Below are positions 44,038 to 54,711 of a stretch of 64,000 nucleotides of DNA, piece after piece. The position numbers and the translations under genes are program-made. Under the pieces are notes generated by a model that worked only from the letters and a program-made list of their open reading frames with translations, made no database searches and had not been told where the DNA came from. How positions within the stretch are numbered: the stretch's first letter is position 1; the number at the start of each line of letters is the position of its first letter. This DNA comes from Pseudonocardia sediminis (GTDB lineage Bacteria; Actinomycetota; Actinomycetes; Mycobacteriales; Pseudonocardiaceae): contig NZ_SHKL01000001.1 of assembly GCF_004217185.1 (NCBI RefSeq), positions 681,001-745,000 on the forward strand, in the 5' to 3' direction.

Positions 44038-44889
44038 ATGACCGACGCGCTCGCCCGTCCCGGTGCCCTGGTCCTGGCGGCCACACCGCTGGGTGACGCG
44101 CGCGACGCCTCACCGCGCCTGCGTGAGCTGATCGCGACCGCCGACCTGGTCGCGGCCGAGGACACCCGCCGGTTCCGCCACCTCGCCTCCGCCCTGGACG
44201 TCGAGATCACCGGCAAGGTCGTCAGCCACTACGACGCCGTCGAGGGCGAGCGGATGCCCGGGCTGCTCGAGGCCGTACGGAACGGGTCGACGGTGCTGCT
44301 CGTCTCCGACGCCGGGATGCCGGCCATCTCCGACCCCGGCTACCGGCTCGTCGCCGCGGCCGCCGCCGAGGACCTGCCGGTGACGTGCCTGCCCGGACCG
44401 TCCGCGGTGACGACGGCGCTGGTGCTCTCCGGCCTGCCGTGCGAGCGGTTCTGCTTCGAGGGCTTCGCCCCGCGCAAGCCCGGCGAGCGACGCCGCTGGC
44501 TCGACGACCTGCGCCGCGAGCCCCGCGCGGTGGTGTTCTTCGAGTCGCCGCGCCGGGTCGCGGACCTGCTGGCGCTGGCCGCCGAGGTGCTGGGCGACGA
44601 CCGTCGCGCCGCGGTCTGCCGGGAGCTGACCAAGCGCTACGAGCAGGTCAGGCGCGGGACGCTGGCCGAGCTCGCGGAGTGGGCGGGTGCGGAGGAGGTG
44701 CGCGGCGAGGTGACGGTCGTGCTGGCCGGCGCCGACGTCGCCGAGGCCCCGTCGATCGACTCCCTGATCCCCGCCGTCCAGGAACGGGTCTCCGACGGCG
44801 AGCGCCTCAAGGACGCCGTCGCCGCGGTCGCCACCGGCGCCGGAGTCCCGAAGCGCGACCTCTACAACGCCACCCTCGCGGCCGGCTGA
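44038..44889 (+). CDS. rsmI: 16S rRNA (cytidine1402-2'-O)-methyltransferase
   Basis: The 283-residue tetrapyrrole-methylase-fold enzyme has [22 protein letters not shown] at the N-terminus, VAAEDTRR, the SAM-site [12 protein letters not shown] and the [17 protein letters not shown] segment, all diagnostic for RsmI. It methylates the ribose of C1402 in the decoding centre. Its place opposite the PMT gene is conserved. Confidence 0.94.
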   Translation: MTDALARPGALVLAATPLGDARDASPRLRELIATADLVAAEDTRRFRHLASALDVEITGKVVSHYDAVEGERMPGLLEAVRNGSTVLLVSDAGMPAISDPGYRLVAAAAAEDLPVTCLPGPSAVTTALVLSGLPCERFCFEGFAPRKPGERRRWLDDLRREPRAVVFFESPRRVADLLALAAEVLGDDRRAAVCRELTKRYEQVRRGTLAELAEWAGAEEVRGEVTVVLAGADVAEAPSIDSLIPAVQERVSDGERLKDAVAAVATGAGVPKRDLYNATLAAG

Positions 44890-44944
44890 TCCGATCCGCG
44901 CCGACCCGCCCGGCGCCGCCCCACGTCGCCGCGCACTCGTGGTC

Positions 44945-44971
44945 CTTTCGTGCGGCCGCACCGAACGAAAG
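44945..44971. terminator. bidirectional hairpin between rsmI and the antiporter
   Basis: CTTTCGT (44945-44951) pairs with ACGAAAG (44965-44971), enclosing the short palindrome TGCGGCCGCA. It lies between convergent genes, and T/A-rich outer bases give it a weak intrinsic-terminator look on both strands. Confidence 0.6.
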
Positions 44972-45005
44972 CTCCGTGAGCGGCCGGGGTGCGGCGGGCC
45001 GGGCG

Positions 45006-46190
45006 TCAGGTCGTGGCGGGGGTGGTGGCCGGGCGGCGGAGGACGGCCCGGGTCACCGGTTCCACGACGCGGGCGGCGATCGGGCCGACGACGGCCATCA
45101 GCAGGACGTAGGCCGTGGCCAGGGCGGAGAGCTCGTCGGGCACCGCGGCGTAGCTGACGGCCAGCCCCGCGATGACGATCGAGAACTCCCCGCGGGCGAC
45201 GAGCGCCGCCCCGGCCCGGGCCCGGCCCAGGTTCCCGATACCGGCCTGACGCGCGGCCCACCAGCCCGTCGCGAGCTTGGTCAGCGTCGTCGACACGACG
45301 AGCACGACCGCCCAGCCGATCACCGGCGGGATCGCCCGCGGGTCGGTGTTGAGCCCGAACACCACGAAGAACACGGCGGCGAACAGGTCGCGCAGCGGCT
45401 CGAGCAGCTTCGTCGCGTTCTCCGCGGTGGACCCGGAGATCGCGATGCCGAGCAGGAACGCCCCGACCGCGGCCGAGACCTGCAGCGCCGAGGCGAACCC
45501 GGCGACCAGCAACGCCGCGCCGAGCACCTTGAGCAGGAACACCTCGCGGTCCTCGGAGTCGACGATCGCCGAGACGAAGCGGCCGTAGCGCAGCGCGACC
45601 AGCAGCACCACCGAGATCACCGCGACCGAGATGCCGACCGCCGCCAGCCCGCCGAAGAACGTCACCCCGACCAGCAGCGCGGTGAGGATCGGCAGGTAGA
45701 GCGCCATCACCAGGTCCTCGAAGACCAGGATCGACAGCACCACCGGCGTCTCCCGGTTACCGAGGCGGCCCAGGTCGGAGAGGACCTTCGCGACGATGCC
45801 GGACGAGGAGATGTAGGTGACGCCGCCGAGCACCATCGCCCCGACCGGGCCCCAGCCCAGGATCAGCGCGACCGCGACGCCCGGCGCGGCGTTGAGCACC
45901 GCGTCCAGGATCCCGGACGTCCACGACCGTTTCAGCCCGGTGATCAGCTCGGCGGCCGAGTACTCCAGCCCGAGCAGCAACAACAGGAGAACGACGCCGA
46001 CCTCGCCGGCCAGCGACGTGAACTCGCCGATGTCCCCGAGCGGCAGGATCCCGCCGGAGCCGAAGGCGAGACCGCCGATCAGGTAGAGCGGGATCGGCGA
46101 GAGCCCGATCTTCCCGGCGAGGCGTCCGAGCAGACCCAGGCCGAAGAAGACGGCGCCGAGCTCGATCAGTTCGAGTGCGGTGTGGTCCAC
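45006..46190 (-). CDS. CPA2 cation/proton antiporter (KhtU-like)
   Basis: The 394-residue protein has about 12-13 membrane helices, including the core [13 protein letters not shown], the ion-site region [12 protein letters not shown] with acidic ED, and [14 protein letters not shown]. It is preceded by a TrkA-C regulatory gene with a 3-bp gap. That pairing equals KhtTU, a K+/H+ antiporter gated by cyclic di-AMP or pH in Bacillus. Ion specificity is inferred from the pairing. Confidence 0.88.
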   Translation of the reverse strand: MDHTALELIELGAVFFGLGLLGRLAGKIGLSPIPLYLIGGLAFGSGGILPLGDIGEFTSLAGEVGVVLLLLLLGLEYSAAELITGLKRSWTSGILDAVLNAAPGVAVALILGWGPVGAMVLGGVTYISSSGIVAKVLSDLGRLGNRETPVVLSILVFEDLVMALYLPILTALLVGVTFFGGLAAVGISVAVISVVLLVALRYGRFVSAIVDSEDREVFLLKVLGAALLVAGFASALQVSAAVGAFLLGIAISGSTAENATKLLEPLRDLFAAVFFVVFGLNTDPRAIPPVIGWAVVLVVSTTLTKLATGWWAARQAGIGNLGRARAGAALVARGEFSIVIAGLAVSYAAVPDELSALATAYVLLMAVVGPIAARVVEPVTRAVLRRPATTPATT

Positions 46191-46193
46191 GCG

Positions 46194-46676
46194 TCAGCCG
46201 TGGACGAGGATCTTGGCGGCGTTCTCCAGCCCCTCCGCGGTCCCCACCGTGACCAGCAGATCCCCTGCCGTCAGCGTGAAGTCCGGGGTGGGGGAGGGAT
46301 GCGCCTGTCCGGCCCGCATCACAGCCACCACGGACACCTGTGTCCGGGTGCGCAGGGCGGTGTCGCCCAGCGTGCGCCCGTCGAACGGGCTGTTGTGCTT
46401 CACCGGCAGCTGCTTGGTGTGGATGCCGGGCAGGTCCTTGTGCTCGTCGTTGAGCTGCGCGACCAGCTGCGGCGCGCCCAGGAGGTTGGCCAGCGCGGCC
46501 GCCTCCTCGGTGGTCAGCGGCAGCTCGGCGACGCACGCGTCCGGGTCGTCGGCCTTGGACAGGATCAGCTCGATCTGCCCGTCGCGGTGGGAGATGACAC
46601 CGATGCGCCGGCCGTTGCGCATCAGGAACTCCTTGCGGACTCCGATGCCCGGCAGGGGCGTCACGTCGACGTTCAC
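46194..46676 (-). CDS. TrkA-C antiporter regulatory subunit (KhtT-like)
   Basis: The 160-residue soluble protein has an N-terminal domain starting [17 protein letters not shown] and a C-terminal TrkA-C domain with [20 protein letters not shown] and [12 protein letters not shown]. KhtT proteins of this size bind c-di-AMP at the TrkA-C dimer and open the antiporter. GTG 46676 fits the family start. It is the first gene of a two-gene operon and is divergent from zwf. Confidence 0.87.
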   Translation of the reverse strand: MNVDVTPLPGIGVRKEFLMRNGRRIGVISHRDGQIELILSKADDPDACVAELPLTTEEAAALANLLGAPQLVAQLNDEHKDLPGIHTKQLPVKHNSPFDGRTLGDTALRTRTQVSVVAVMRAGQAHPSPTPDFTLTAGDLLVTVGTAEGLENAAKILVHG

Positions 46677-46754
46677 ACATGCAACGGTAACCCTCGATGT
46701 GACGTCGGGTGGCAGAGCGGTTCCGTGATCCCGGGAACGGGTAAGCCGCGCGAT

Positions 46755-48170
46755 ATGGAGCCGGAGTCTCAGCTGCCCCCGCACGTCATCGTCCTGTTCG
46801 GCGCGACCGGCGACCTCGCCCGCCGCAAGCTGTTCCCCGGCCTGCTGCACCTGCAGAACGCGGGCCTGCTGCCGGAGGAGTTCCGGGTGATCGGGTCCGG
46901 GCGGCACTCGCCGGGTACCGACGACGAGTTCCGCCGGCAGATCCACGACGCTCTCCAGGACGACGAGGACATCAGCGGCTGGGACGATTTCGCCCCGCGG
47001 CTGAGCTTCACCGTCTCCTCCGCCGAGGACGGCAAGGACCTCGCCGAGGCCGTCGGCGCCGCGGAGGAGGAGCTGGGCGAGGGCGCCCGCCGGCTCGTCT
47101 ACCTCTCGGTGCCGCCCACCGCGATGCTCGGCATGGTCACCATGCTCGGCGAGACCGGGATCGCCGAGCGGTCGCGGCTGGTGATGGAGAAGCCGTTCGG
47201 CACCGACCTGGAGTCGGCGAAGGAGCTCAACGCCGGGCTCAAGGAGGTCTACCGGGAGCAGGACATCTTCCGGATCGACCACTTCCTGGGCAAGGAGTCG
47301 GTGCAGAACATCCTGGCCCTGCGGTTCGCGAACGGGCTGCTGGAGCCGATCTGGAACCGGCAGAACATCCGCTACGTGCAGATCGACGTGCCCGAGTCGA
47401 TCGGCATCGAGGGCCGGGCGTCGTTCATGGAGTCCACCGGCACGTTCCGGGACATGATCTCCACCCACCTGTTCCAGATCCTCGGCTTCGTCGCCCTGGA
47501 GCCGCCGGTGCAGATCACCCCGGCGCAGCTGCACGAGGAGAAGGAGAAGGTGTTCCGCTCGGTCCGCGCGCTGGACCCGTCGCGGGTGGTGTTCGGGCAG
47601 TACGACGGCTACCGCGACGAGGACGGCGTCGCCGACGACTCCGACGTCGAGACGTTCGTCGCGATCGAGACCTACGTCGACAACTGGCGCTGGTTCGGCG
47701 TGCCGTTCTACCTGCGCACCGGCAAGTCGATGGGCGCCACCCGGCGCACCGTGACGATCGGGTTCGCCGAGCCCGCGATGGAGATGTTCCCCGACGGCGG
47801 TGGCCTCACCGGCCCGCCGTCGGAGCTGGTGCTGGAGCTCTCCGACGACCCCACCGCCGAGCTCGACGTCCGCGCGAAGGTCCCCGGCCCGGACATGAAG
47901 ATCGGGCGCGGGCGGATGTGCCTGGACCTGCACGACTCGTTCCCCGACGCCGAGCCGCTGGAGGCCTACGAGCGGCTGCTGCTCGACGTGATGAAGGGCG
48001 ACCCGACGCTGTTCACCTCGACGAAGGAGGTGGAGCGGCTCTGGGAGCTGTGCGACCCGGTGCTGGCCGACCCGCCGCCGGTGCAGACCTACGAGAAGGG
48101 TTCGTGGGGTCCGCAGGCCGCACTCGACCTGCCCGGTGAGCGCGGCTGGCGCGTGCCGGAGGACCAGTGA
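46755..48170 (+). CDS. zwf: glucose-6-phosphate 1-dehydrogenase
   Basis: The 471-residue enzyme has the N-terminal coenzyme motif [18 protein letters not shown] (GxxGDLA), [17 protein letters not shown], the catalytic RIDHFLGKE with His/Lys, and the substrate segment [12 protein letters not shown] 46755 is the right start; a longer open frame upstream is antisense noise. It opens the oxidative pentose phosphate path. It overlaps the glycosidase gene by 4 bp, an operon also seen in other actinobacteria, and may be a second copy besides a tkt-tal-zwf locus. Confidence 0.94.
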   Translation: MEPESQLPPHVIVLFGATGDLARRKLFPGLLHLQNAGLLPEEFRVIGSGRHSPGTDDEFRRQIHDALQDDEDISGWDDFAPRLSFTVSSAEDGKDLAEAVGAAEEELGEGARRLVYLSVPPTAMLGMVTMLGETGIAERSRLVMEKPFGTDLESAKELNAGLKEVYREQDIFRIDHFLGKESVQNILALRFANGLLEPIWNRQNIRYVQIDVPESIGIEGRASFMESTGTFRDMISTHLFQILGFVALEPPVQITPAQLHEEKEKVFRSVRALDPSRVVFGQYDGYRDEDGVADDSDVETFVAIETYVDNWRWFGVPFYLRTGKSMGATRRTVTIGFAEPAMEMFPDGGGLTGPPSELVLELSDDPTAELDVRAKVPGPDMKIGRGRMCLDLHDSFPDAEPLEAYERLLLDVMKGDPTLFTSTKEVERLWELCDPVLADPPPVQTYEKGSWGPQAALDLPGERGWRVPEDQ

Positions 48171-49978
48171 CCGGCACCGGCGGTTACCTCCCGATCGCCG
48201 AGCACGGGATCATCGGCGACCTGCGCTCGGCGGCCCTGGTCGGCACGAACGGCACCGTCGACTGGTTCTGCGCCCCGCGCTTCGACTCGCCCAGCGTGTT
48301 CGCCTCGCTGCTCGACGCCGAGAAGGGCGGTCACTGGTCACTGGCGCCGACGTCCGACGTCGCGACCCGGCACCAGTTCTACTACCCCGACTCCAACATC
48401 CTGATCACGCGTTTCCTCACCGACCACGGCATCGTCGAGGTGCAGGACTTCATGGTGATCCTGCGCCCGCACGACGAGGGGCACCGCCAGCGCCTGGTCC
48501 GCCGTGTGACGAGCGTGCGCGGCGAGGTCGGGATGGCCGTCGAGATCGCCCCGCGCACCGACTACGCCCGCGAGCGCCCGGACGTCGAGGTCACCGACGG
48601 CGGGGTGCGGTTCACCGGCGGCTCGGTCGCCCTGGACCTGGTCTCCACCGTCACGCTGGAGGCCGGTGACGCGCAGGCGGGTGCCGAGTTCACCCTCGCC
48701 GAGGGTGACTCCGAGGTGTTCGTGCTCGAGGTGGGGGACCGGTCCGGGCACGCGGACACGATCGACCTGCCCGCGGCCGAGGAGCTGTTCGAGGGAACCG
48801 TGGCGTTCTGGCAGCGGTGGCTGTCGCGGTCCACGTACGAGGGGCGCTGGCGCGAACGCGTGCACCGCTCCGCGCTGACCCTGAAGATGCTCACGCACGA
48901 GCCGACCGGGGCCGTCATCGCGTCACCGACGATGGCGCTGCCCGAGCAGCTCGGCGGCGAGCGGAACTGGGACTACCGCTACGTCTGGATGCGCGACGCG
49001 GCGTTCACGTTGTACGCGCTGCTGCGGCTCGGGTTCACCGAGGAGGCCGGGGCGTTCATCGCGTGGATGACGAAGCGCTTCGAGAGTCCCGGCGACGGCA
49101 AGCAGGGCCCGCTCCGCGTCATGTACACGATCGACGGCGACGAGACCCCCGCCGAGGTCGAGCTCGACCACCTCGACGGCTATCGCGGGTCGCGGCCGGT
49201 GCTGTGCGGCAACGGCGCGTCGGACCAGCTGCAGCTCGACATCTACGGCGAGATCGTCGACTCGGTCTACCTCTACAACAAGTACGGCTCGGGGATCTCA
49301 CACGACGACTGGCAGAACCTGACCGTGATCGTCGACTGGGTCCGCGAGAACTGGGACCAGCCCGACGAGGGCATCTGGGAGACGCGCGCCGGCCGTCAGG
49401 ACCACGTGTTCTCCCGGCTGATGTGCTGGGTCGCGATCGAACGCATGATCCGGATGGCGCGCCAGCGCGGCCTGCCCGGCGACGTCGCGGCCTGGACGAC
49501 GAGCCGCGACGAGATCTACGACCAGATCATGGAACGGGGTTGGGACCCCGAGGTCGGGTCGTTCGTGCAGCGCTACGGCGCGACCACGCTCGACGCGTCG
49601 GTGCTGCTCATGCCCATGGTCAAGTTCTGCTCGCCGACCGAGCCGCGGTTCCTGGCCACCCTGGACGCGATCAACGCCGACCTCGTCGTGGACACGCTGG
49701 TGTTCCGCTACGACGTGGAGGACTCCCCGGACGGCCTCGACGGCGGCGAGGGCACGTTCTCCATGTGCTCGTTCTGGAACGTGGAGGCGATGACCCGCGC
49801 CGGACGCCTGGAGCACGCACGGATCGCCCTGGAGAAGATGTTCTCCTACGGCAACCACCTGGGCCTCTACGCCGAGGAGATCGGCCTGACCGGCGACCAG
49901 CTCGGCAACTTCCCGCAGGCGTTCACGCACCTGTCCCTGATCAGCTCCGCGATCAACCTCGACCGCGCCCTCGGATGA
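48167..49978 (+). CDS. glycoside hydrolase family 15 protein (trehalase/glucoamylase type)
   Basis: The 603-residue cytoplasmic protein has the N-terminal [37 protein letters not shown] and the (alpha/alpha)6 catalytic domain with [19 protein letters not shown], including the general acid region, and later [12 protein letters not shown]. The actinobacterial GH15 branch includes trehalases. Coupling with zwf suggests that released glucose feeds the pentose phosphate path. Confidence 0.9.
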   Translation: MTGTGGYLPIAEHGIIGDLRSAALVGTNGTVDWFCAPRFDSPSVFASLLDAEKGGHWSLAPTSDVATRHQFYYPDSNILITRFLTDHGIVEVQDFMVILRPHDEGHRQRLVRRVTSVRGEVGMAVEIAPRTDYARERPDVEVTDGGVRFTGGSVALDLVSTVTLEAGDAQAGAEFTLAEGDSEVFVLEVGDRSGHADTIDLPAAEELFEGTVAFWQRWLSRSTYEGRWRERVHRSALTLKMLTHEPTGAVIASPTMALPEQLGGERNWDYRYVWMRDAAFTLYALLRLGFTEEAGAFIAWMTKRFESPGDGKQGPLRVMYTIDGDETPAEVELDHLDGYRGSRPVLCGNGASDQLQLDIYGEIVDSVYLYNKYGSGISHDDWQNLTVIVDWVRENWDQPDEGIWETRAGRQDHVFSRLMCWVAIERMIRMARQRGLPGDVAAWTTSRDEIYDQIMERGWDPEVGSFVQRYGATTLDASVLLMPMVKFCSPTEPRFLATLDAINADLVVDTLVFRYDVEDSPDGLDGGEGTFSMCSFWNVEAMTRAGRLEHARIALEKMFSYGNHLGLYAEEIGLTGDQLGNFPQAFTHLSLISSAINLDRALG

Positions 49979-50007
49979 CCCCCGTGAGATCCGGCCGACG
50001 TCGGGCC

Positions 50008-50037
50008 TTGCGCTCGCGATGAAGGCCAGGCTAACCT
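50008..50037 (+). promoter_or_regulatory. sigma-A-like promoter overlapping an IdeR/DtxR-like box
   Basis: A -35 TTGCGC (50008-50013) and -10 TAACCT (50032-50037) are 18 bp apart. The -10 lies in 50021-50039, whose right 12 bases AGGCTAACCTAA match the iron-regulator consensus exactly and which matches 15 of the 19 consensus positions overall. The site points away from the GH15 stop into a gap with no gene start. Confidence 0.5.
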
Positions 50038-50043
50038 AAGCAC

Positions 50044-50120
50044 GTCGCTTCGTGGTGGGAGCGGCGCGTCAGTTCGGGTGGAGAACGGCTCGGTCGCCTC
50101 GCGGCCGGGCCGTTCTCGCA
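50044..50120 (+). ncRNA. candidate iron-regulated small RNA
   Basis: The segment follows the promoter/IdeR-like box and ends in a long hairpin: arms 50081-50097 and 50101-50117 pair over 17 bp with two G-U wobbles and a 3-nt loop. It sits between the convergent GH15 and TetR genes, so neither gene start explains the promoter. The length would be about 75 nt. No RNA family is recognised; this is inference. Confidence 0.35.
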
Positions 50121-50170
50121 TTCTGCCCCACGTGGTCCGGAGAAAGGCCCCATGTGGCCCGGATGCAGGC

Positions 50171-50743
50171 CTACTTGATCCGGACGCAGGCCTCGAACAG
50201 GCGGACGCCGTGGTCGATCACCAGGTCCCGGTCGACGGGGCTCGCCGGGTCCAGCCACGCGAAGACCAGCTCACCGAGACCGCCCAGGCAGAAGTGCCCG
50301 GCCGCGACCAGGTCCTCGGGCTCGGCGCGGGTCTCGACGTTGTGGCTGGCGACCATCCCGGCGAACCCGCGGTTCGCGCTGCGCCGGCGGGCGATCAGCT
50401 CCGGGCAGCCGACCGGCTCGGAGAGCACGACGGCCCGGCGATGGTCGGCGCCGACGTCGTCGACCATCGCCGTCAGGCAGGCACGCAGCCGTTGAGCCAT
50501 CGAGGGTGCGGCGTCACCGATCGCGGTGATCATCGCGGAGCTCCGCTCGTCGATGATCTCGTCGAAGATCCCGCAGGTCAGGTCGATGTCGGTGGGGAAC
50601 TCGTCGTCGAACTCGTCGACGGGGACCCCGGACGCGGCGCCCGCCCGGGCGAGCGTGACGGCCGGCCAGCCACCGTCGGCCCAGAGCTGCAGGCCGGCGT
50701 CGAGCAACGCCGTGCGAGCCCGCTCCCGGGTCTGTGTGTCCAC
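50171..50743 (-). CDS. TetR/AcrR-family transcriptional regulator
   Basis: The 190-residue protein starts at GTG 50743 ([17 protein letters not shown]) with an N-terminal HTH ([24 protein letters not shown]) and a helical ligand domain. It is divergent from metG with about 119 bp between starts. The ligand and target are unknown; self-regulation and control of a divergent gene are usual, but metG as a target would be odd. Confidence 0.82.
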   Translation of the reverse strand: MDTQTRERARTALLDAGLQLWADGGWPAVTLARAGAASGVPVDEFDDEFPTDIDLTCGIFDEIIDERSSAMITAIGDAAPSMAQRLRACLTAMVDDVGADHRRAVVLSEPVGCPELIARRRSANRGFAGMVASHNVETRAEPEDLVAAGHFCLGGLGELVFAWLDPASPVDRDLVIDHGVRLFEACVRIK

Positions 50744-50862
50744 ACCTCGATGATGGCAGTCGTCGCTGTGAGGGTCCTGTGGACCCGGTGCCGGGTGGGT
50801 GTGACGGCGGGCGCCCAGCACCGCCCGCAATCGCCTTCCCCCCGGCCAATACGCTGGTGACT

Positions 50863-52653
50863 ATGAGTTCTGCCGTGTTGACCGCCGTGGCGTGGCCCTA
50901 CGCCAACGGCCCACGGCACATCGGCCACGTATCCGGCTTCGGTGTGCCCTCCGACGTCTTCTCCCGCTACCGGCGGATGTCGGGGGACCGGGTGCTGATG
51001 GTCTCCGGGACCGACGAGCACGGCACGCCGATCCAGGTGCAGGCCGACGCCGAGGGGCTCACCCCGCGCCAGCTCGCGGACAAGTACAACGGCGTGATCA
51101 CCCAGGACCTGCAGGGTCTCGGGCTGTCCTACGACCTGTTCACCCGCACCACGACCTCGAACCACTACGAGGTCGTGCAGCAGATGTTCCTGGCGCTGTA
51201 CAAGAACGGGTACGTCGTCCCGAAGACGCAGATGGGCGCGATCAGCCCGTCGACCGGGCGCACGCTGCCCGACCGCTACGTCGAGGGCACCTGCCCGATC
51301 TGCGGCTACGACGGCGCGCGCGGCGACCAGTGCGACAACTGCGGCAACCAGCTGGACCCGGCGGACCTGAAGAACCCCCGCTCGAAGATCAACGGCGAGG
51401 TGCCGAAGTTCGTCGAGACCGAGCACTTCTTCCTGGATCTGCCGGCCTTCTCCGAGTCACTGGGCAGCTGGCTGTCCACCCGCACCGACTGGCGTCCGAA
51501 CGTGCTGCGGTTCTCCGCGAACCTGGCCGAGAACCTCAAGCCGCGGGCGATCACGCGTGACCTCGACTGGGGCGTTCCGGTGCCGCTGGACGGCTGGAAC
51601 GAACAGTCGATGAAGAAGATCTACGTCTGGTTCGATGCAGTGATCGGCTACCTCTCGGCGTCGGTCGAGTGGGCGCGGCGCACGCCGGACCCGGACGCCT
51701 GGAAGGCCTGGTGGACCGACCCGGCCGCGCAGGCCTACTACTTCATGGGCAAGGACAACATCACGTTCCACTCGGTGATGTGGCCGTCGATCCTGCTCGG
51801 CCAGAACGGCGCGGGCGACCGCGGGGGGGAGCCCGGCCCGTTCGGCACGCTGAACCTGCCCAGCGAGGTCGTCTCCTCGGAGTACCTGACGATGAGCGGG
51901 TCGAAGTTCTCCACCTCCCGCGGCACCGTGATCTACGTCGGAGACTTCCTGCGCGAGTTCGGCCCGGACGCGCTGCGCTACTTCATCTCGGCGGCCGGCC
52001 CGGAGAACCAGGACACCGACTTCACCTGGGACGAGTTCGTCCGCCGCACGAACTTCGAGCTGGCCAACGAGTGGGGCAACCTCGTCAACCGGTCGATCTC
52101 GCTGGCGCACAAGAACGTCGGTGCGATCCCGACGCCGACCGCCCCGACCGACGACGACGCGGCGATGCTGGCGACGTCGAGAGCCGGATTCGACACCGTC
52201 GGCGAGCTGCTCGGACGCAACCGGTTCAAGCAGGCGCTGGGCGAGGCGATGCGGGTGATCGGCTCGGCGAACAAGTACCTCTCCGACCAGGAGCCGTGGA
52301 AGCGCAAGGACGACCCGGAGCGCCGGGACACGATCCTGCACACCGCGCTGCAGGTCGTGCAGGACGCGAACACGCTGCTCACCCCGTTCCTGCCGCACGC
52401 CGCGCAGAAGGTGCACGAGGCACTCGGCAACACCGGGGTGTGGGCCGCGCAGCCGCAGCTGCAGGAGGTCGACGACCTCGGCGACGGGCCGTCCTACCCG
52501 GTGCTCACCGGCGACTACGCCGGCGAGGCCGCCCGCTGGGAGTCCACGCCGATCGAGGTCGGACGCCCGCTGGCCAAGCCGAGCCCGATCTTCGGCAAGC
52601 TCGACCCGAAGCTCGGCGAGACCGGTCCCGAGTGGGCCCCGATCTCCTCGTGA
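50863..52653 (+). CDS. metG: methionyl-tRNA synthetase
   Basis: The 596-residue class I synthetase has [14 protein letters not shown] (HIGH signature, about residues 10-23), a zinc knuckle CPIC...CDNC near 145-163, [10 protein letters not shown], and KFSTS in place of KMSKS ([10 protein letters not shown]). The anticodon-binding helical domain follows ([13 protein letters not shown]). There is no C-terminal tRNA-binding EMAP domain. It overlaps tatD by 4 bp. Confidence 0.95.
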   Translation: MSSAVLTAVAWPYANGPRHIGHVSGFGVPSDVFSRYRRMSGDRVLMVSGTDEHGTPIQVQADAEGLTPRQLADKYNGVITQDLQGLGLSYDLFTRTTTSNHYEVVQQMFLALYKNGYVVPKTQMGAISPSTGRTLPDRYVEGTCPICGYDGARGDQCDNCGNQLDPADLKNPRSKINGEVPKFVETEHFFLDLPAFSESLGSWLSTRTDWRPNVLRFSANLAENLKPRAITRDLDWGVPVPLDGWNEQSMKKIYVWFDAVIGYLSASVEWARRTPDPDAWKAWWTDPAAQAYYFMGKDNITFHSVMWPSILLGQNGAGDRGGEPGPFGTLNLPSEVVSSEYLTMSGSKFSTSRGTVIYVGDFLREFGPDALRYFISAAGPENQDTDFTWDEFVRRTNFELANEWGNLVNRSISLAHKNVGAIPTPTAPTDDDAAMLATSRAGFDTVGELLGRNRFKQALGEAMRVIGSANKYLSDQEPWKRKDDPERRDTILHTALQVVQDANTLLTPFLPHAAQKVHEALGNTGVWAAQPQLQEVDDLGDGPSYPVLTGDYAGEAARWESTPIEVGRPLAKPSPIFGKLDPKLGETGPEWAPISS

Positions 52654-53474
52654 GCGCACACGGGCGCCGGGAACGTCCGGAGCCGCCGGAGCCGCTGGGC
52701 GCCACGACCGTGGACGCGCACACGCACCTCGACGCGTGCGGGTGCGAGTCCGCGGACGACGTCACGGCGGCGATGGACCGGGCGCAGGCGGTGGGTGTGA
52801 CGCGTGCGGTCACGATCGCCGACGACCTGGCGTCGGCCCGGTGGGCGGTGCAGGCCGCGCACTGGGACGACCGGGTGTTCGCCGCCGTCGCGCTGCACCC
52901 GACGCGCACCGCCGCCGTCACGGCGGAGGAGTTCGCCGAGATCGAGGCGCTCGCGGGCGACCCGCGGGTGGTGGCGGTCGGGGAGACCGGGCTCGACTAC
53001 CACTGGGACCACAGCCCGCCGGAGAAGCAGCAGGAGAGCTTCCGCTGGCACATCGATCTGGCCAAGCGCACCGGCAAGCCGCTGATGATCCACGACCGGG
53101 AGGCGCACGCCGACGTGCTGCGCATCCTGCGCGAGGAGGGCCCGCCGGAGACGGTGGTGTTCCACTGCTTCTCCGGCGACGCCGCGATGGCGCGCGAGTG
53201 CGCCGACGCCGGCTACGTGCTCTCGTTCGCCGGACCGGTCACGTTCAAGAACGCGGCCGATCTGCGCGAGGCGGCCGGGCTCGTCCCGGACGCGCAGTAC
53301 CTCGTCGAGACCGACGCGCCGTTCCTGACGCCGCACCCGCACCGCGGACGGGCGAACGAGCCGTACTGCCTGCCGTGGACCGTCCGGGGCATCGCGGCCG
53401 TTCGTGGCGACTCGGCCGAACGGGTCGCCGAGGTGACCGAGCGCAACGCCGAACGGGTTTTCGGCCTGTCCTGA
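52650..53474 (+). CDS. TatD-family metal-dependent hydrolase (DNase)
   Basis: The 274-residue TIM-barrel hydrolase has metal ligands in VDAHTHLD, catalytic Glu in [12 protein letters not shown], His in [10 protein letters not shown] and VFHCFSGD, and Asp in [14 protein letters not shown] 52650 overlaps the metG stop. TatD enzymes have 3'-5' exonuclease or D-aminoacyl-tRNA deacylase-like activity. Order metG-tatD-rpf-ksgA matches M. tuberculosis. Confidence 0.92.
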   Translation: MSAHGRRERPEPPEPLGATTVDAHTHLDACGCESADDVTAAMDRAQAVGVTRAVTIADDLASARWAVQAAHWDDRVFAAVALHPTRTAAVTAEEFAEIEALAGDPRVVAVGETGLDYHWDHSPPEKQQESFRWHIDLAKRTGKPLMIHDREAHADVLRILREEGPPETVVFHCFSGDAAMARECADAGYVLSFAGPVTFKNAADLREAAGLVPDAQYLVETDAPFLTPHPHRGRANEPYCLPWTVRGIAAVRGDSAERVAEVTERNAERVFGLS

Positions 53475-53735
53475 GCCGCTCGACGACCCGGACTGCGCCG
53501 ATCGGTGGGTAGTTCACGCTCGTCGTCGGAGATCGTCCGCTCGCCGAGCGAAACGTGTCGCGGCTCAAACCCGCGGGTCACGGTGGGCTAACGTTCGCCC
53601 TCGAACCCGCCGGGGTGGGGAACGCTCCCCAGCTCTCGCGGCGACGACGTACCGGTCCGCTCCCCAGCACAAGGCACCGGTCGTCGTCGCTGCGATATTC
53701 CTCCCCTGCCCGGACAGACGAGTCGTCGGGATGTC
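53475..53735 (+). promoter_or_regulatory. structured 5' leader of the rpf-ksgA transcript
   Basis: Successive hairpins precede the rpf ATG: GCGGGT (53573-53578)/ACCCGC (53605-53610) with an inner GGGC/GCCC pair; GGGGA (53617-53621)/TCCCC (53626-53630); and a 15-bp stem with one bulge, 53641-53656/53676-53690. Rpf leaders in actinobacteria carry riboswitches or RNA switches that attenuate transcription. The last stem could be a terminator. A c-di-AMP (ydaO) match was looked for, but only GGGGTGGGGAAC-like pieces fit, so the ligand is undecided. Confidence 0.45.
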
Positions 53736-54656
53736 ATGGTCGAGCACGTCGTGCGCACTGGTCGTACGTCCCGCGATGCCTTCGGGCAGCACGGTGGCGC
53801 CACCCCCTTCCCCCAGGGCGGCGCTCCGGCGGGACTCGAGAACACCGGCCGGCACCGCAGCCTGGAGCGCCCGCGCACCGGGCGGAAGACCGCCGTGGCC
53901 GCCGCCCTGTTCTCCCTGCCCACCGGCGGTCTCGCCGCCGCGGTGCTCTCCCCGGAGCTCCCCGGCGCCGAGCAGACCGCGTCGCTGAAGGCCGACCTGG
54001 CCGCCAGCTCGACCCCGCTCGCCGCAGCCGCCCCCCAGGCCGCGATGAGCATCGTCCCGGTGTCGTCGTCGGCCACCGGCACGCTGCAGTCCGCGGCGGC
54101 CTCGCCGATGAACGGCCAGCAGATCGTCGAGCTGCAGAAGATGCCCGCCCCGGAGAAGGTCGTCGAGGACGACTCGCTGCCCGAGGGCACGAAGACCGTC
54201 GTCGACCCGGGTGCCGAGGGTGCCCGCAGCACGATCTGGCGTGTCAACTACGCCGGCGGCAAGGAGGTCTCGCGCGAGCGCATCGGCGCCGGCGCGACGA
54301 CCCCGGCCAAGCCGAAGGTCGTCAAGGTCGGCACGAAGAAGAAGGACGCCCCGGCGTCCGAGGCGGGCGACGACGCCGGCAAGAAGGCGGCTCCGGCCGT
54401 CTCCGGCGGTGCCGTGTGGGACAAGCTGTCCAAGTGCGAGGCCGGCGGCGACTGGTCCACCAACTCGGGCAACGGCTACTACGGCGGCCTGCAGTTCGAC
54501 ACGCAGACCTGGAACGCCTACGGCGGCGACGAGTTCGCGCCGCGGCCCGACCAGGCCAGCCGCGAGGAGCAGATCGCGGTCGCCAACAAGGTCAAGGACG
54601 ACCGCGGCGGCTACAGCGCCTGGCCGGCCTGCTCGTCCAAGCTCGGCCTGAGCTGA
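53736..54656 (+). CDS. resuscitation-promoting factor, RpfB-like (G5 + Rpf domain)
   Basis: The 306-residue exported protein has a basic N-terminus and a signal-anchor helix ([19 protein letters not shown], about 53-71), a disordered region, a G5-type domain ([28 protein letters not shown]) and the C-terminal Rpf lysozyme-like domain ([37 protein letters not shown]). The catalytic Glu is in KCEAGG. It cleaves peptidoglycan and supports resuscitation from dormancy. DUF348 repeats of M. tuberculosis RpfB are absent, so this is a shorter form. Confidence 0.9.
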   Translation: MVEHVVRTGRTSRDAFGQHGGATPFPQGGAPAGLENTGRHRSLERPRTGRKTAVAAALFSLPTGGLAAAVLSPELPGAEQTASLKADLAASSTPLAAAAPQAAMSIVPVSSSATGTLQSAAASPMNGQQIVELQKMPAPEKVVEDDSLPEGTKTVVDPGAEGARSTIWRVNYAGGKEVSRERIGAGATTPAKPKVVKVGTKKKDAPASEAGDDAGKKAAPAVSGGAVWDKLSKCEAGGDWSTNSGNGYYGGLQFDTQTWNAYGGDEFAPRPDQASREEQIAVANKVKDDRGGYSAWPACSSKLGLS

Positions 54657-54711
54657 CCGCCGGCCCGGGGCCGCTCGCGGCCGCGGCGGGACGACGGACC
54701 AGGATGGACGG

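Noticed and set aside
44385..46754. 5' extension of the zwf frame by about 790 codons
   Set aside because: It is antisense to the antiporter and KhtT genes and overlaps rsmI in another frame; zwf starts at 46755.
53590..53640. ydaO (c-di-AMP) riboswitch
   Set aside because: GGGGTGGGGAAC is reminiscent, but the later conserved blocks of the family are not found; kept only as an unspecific leader.
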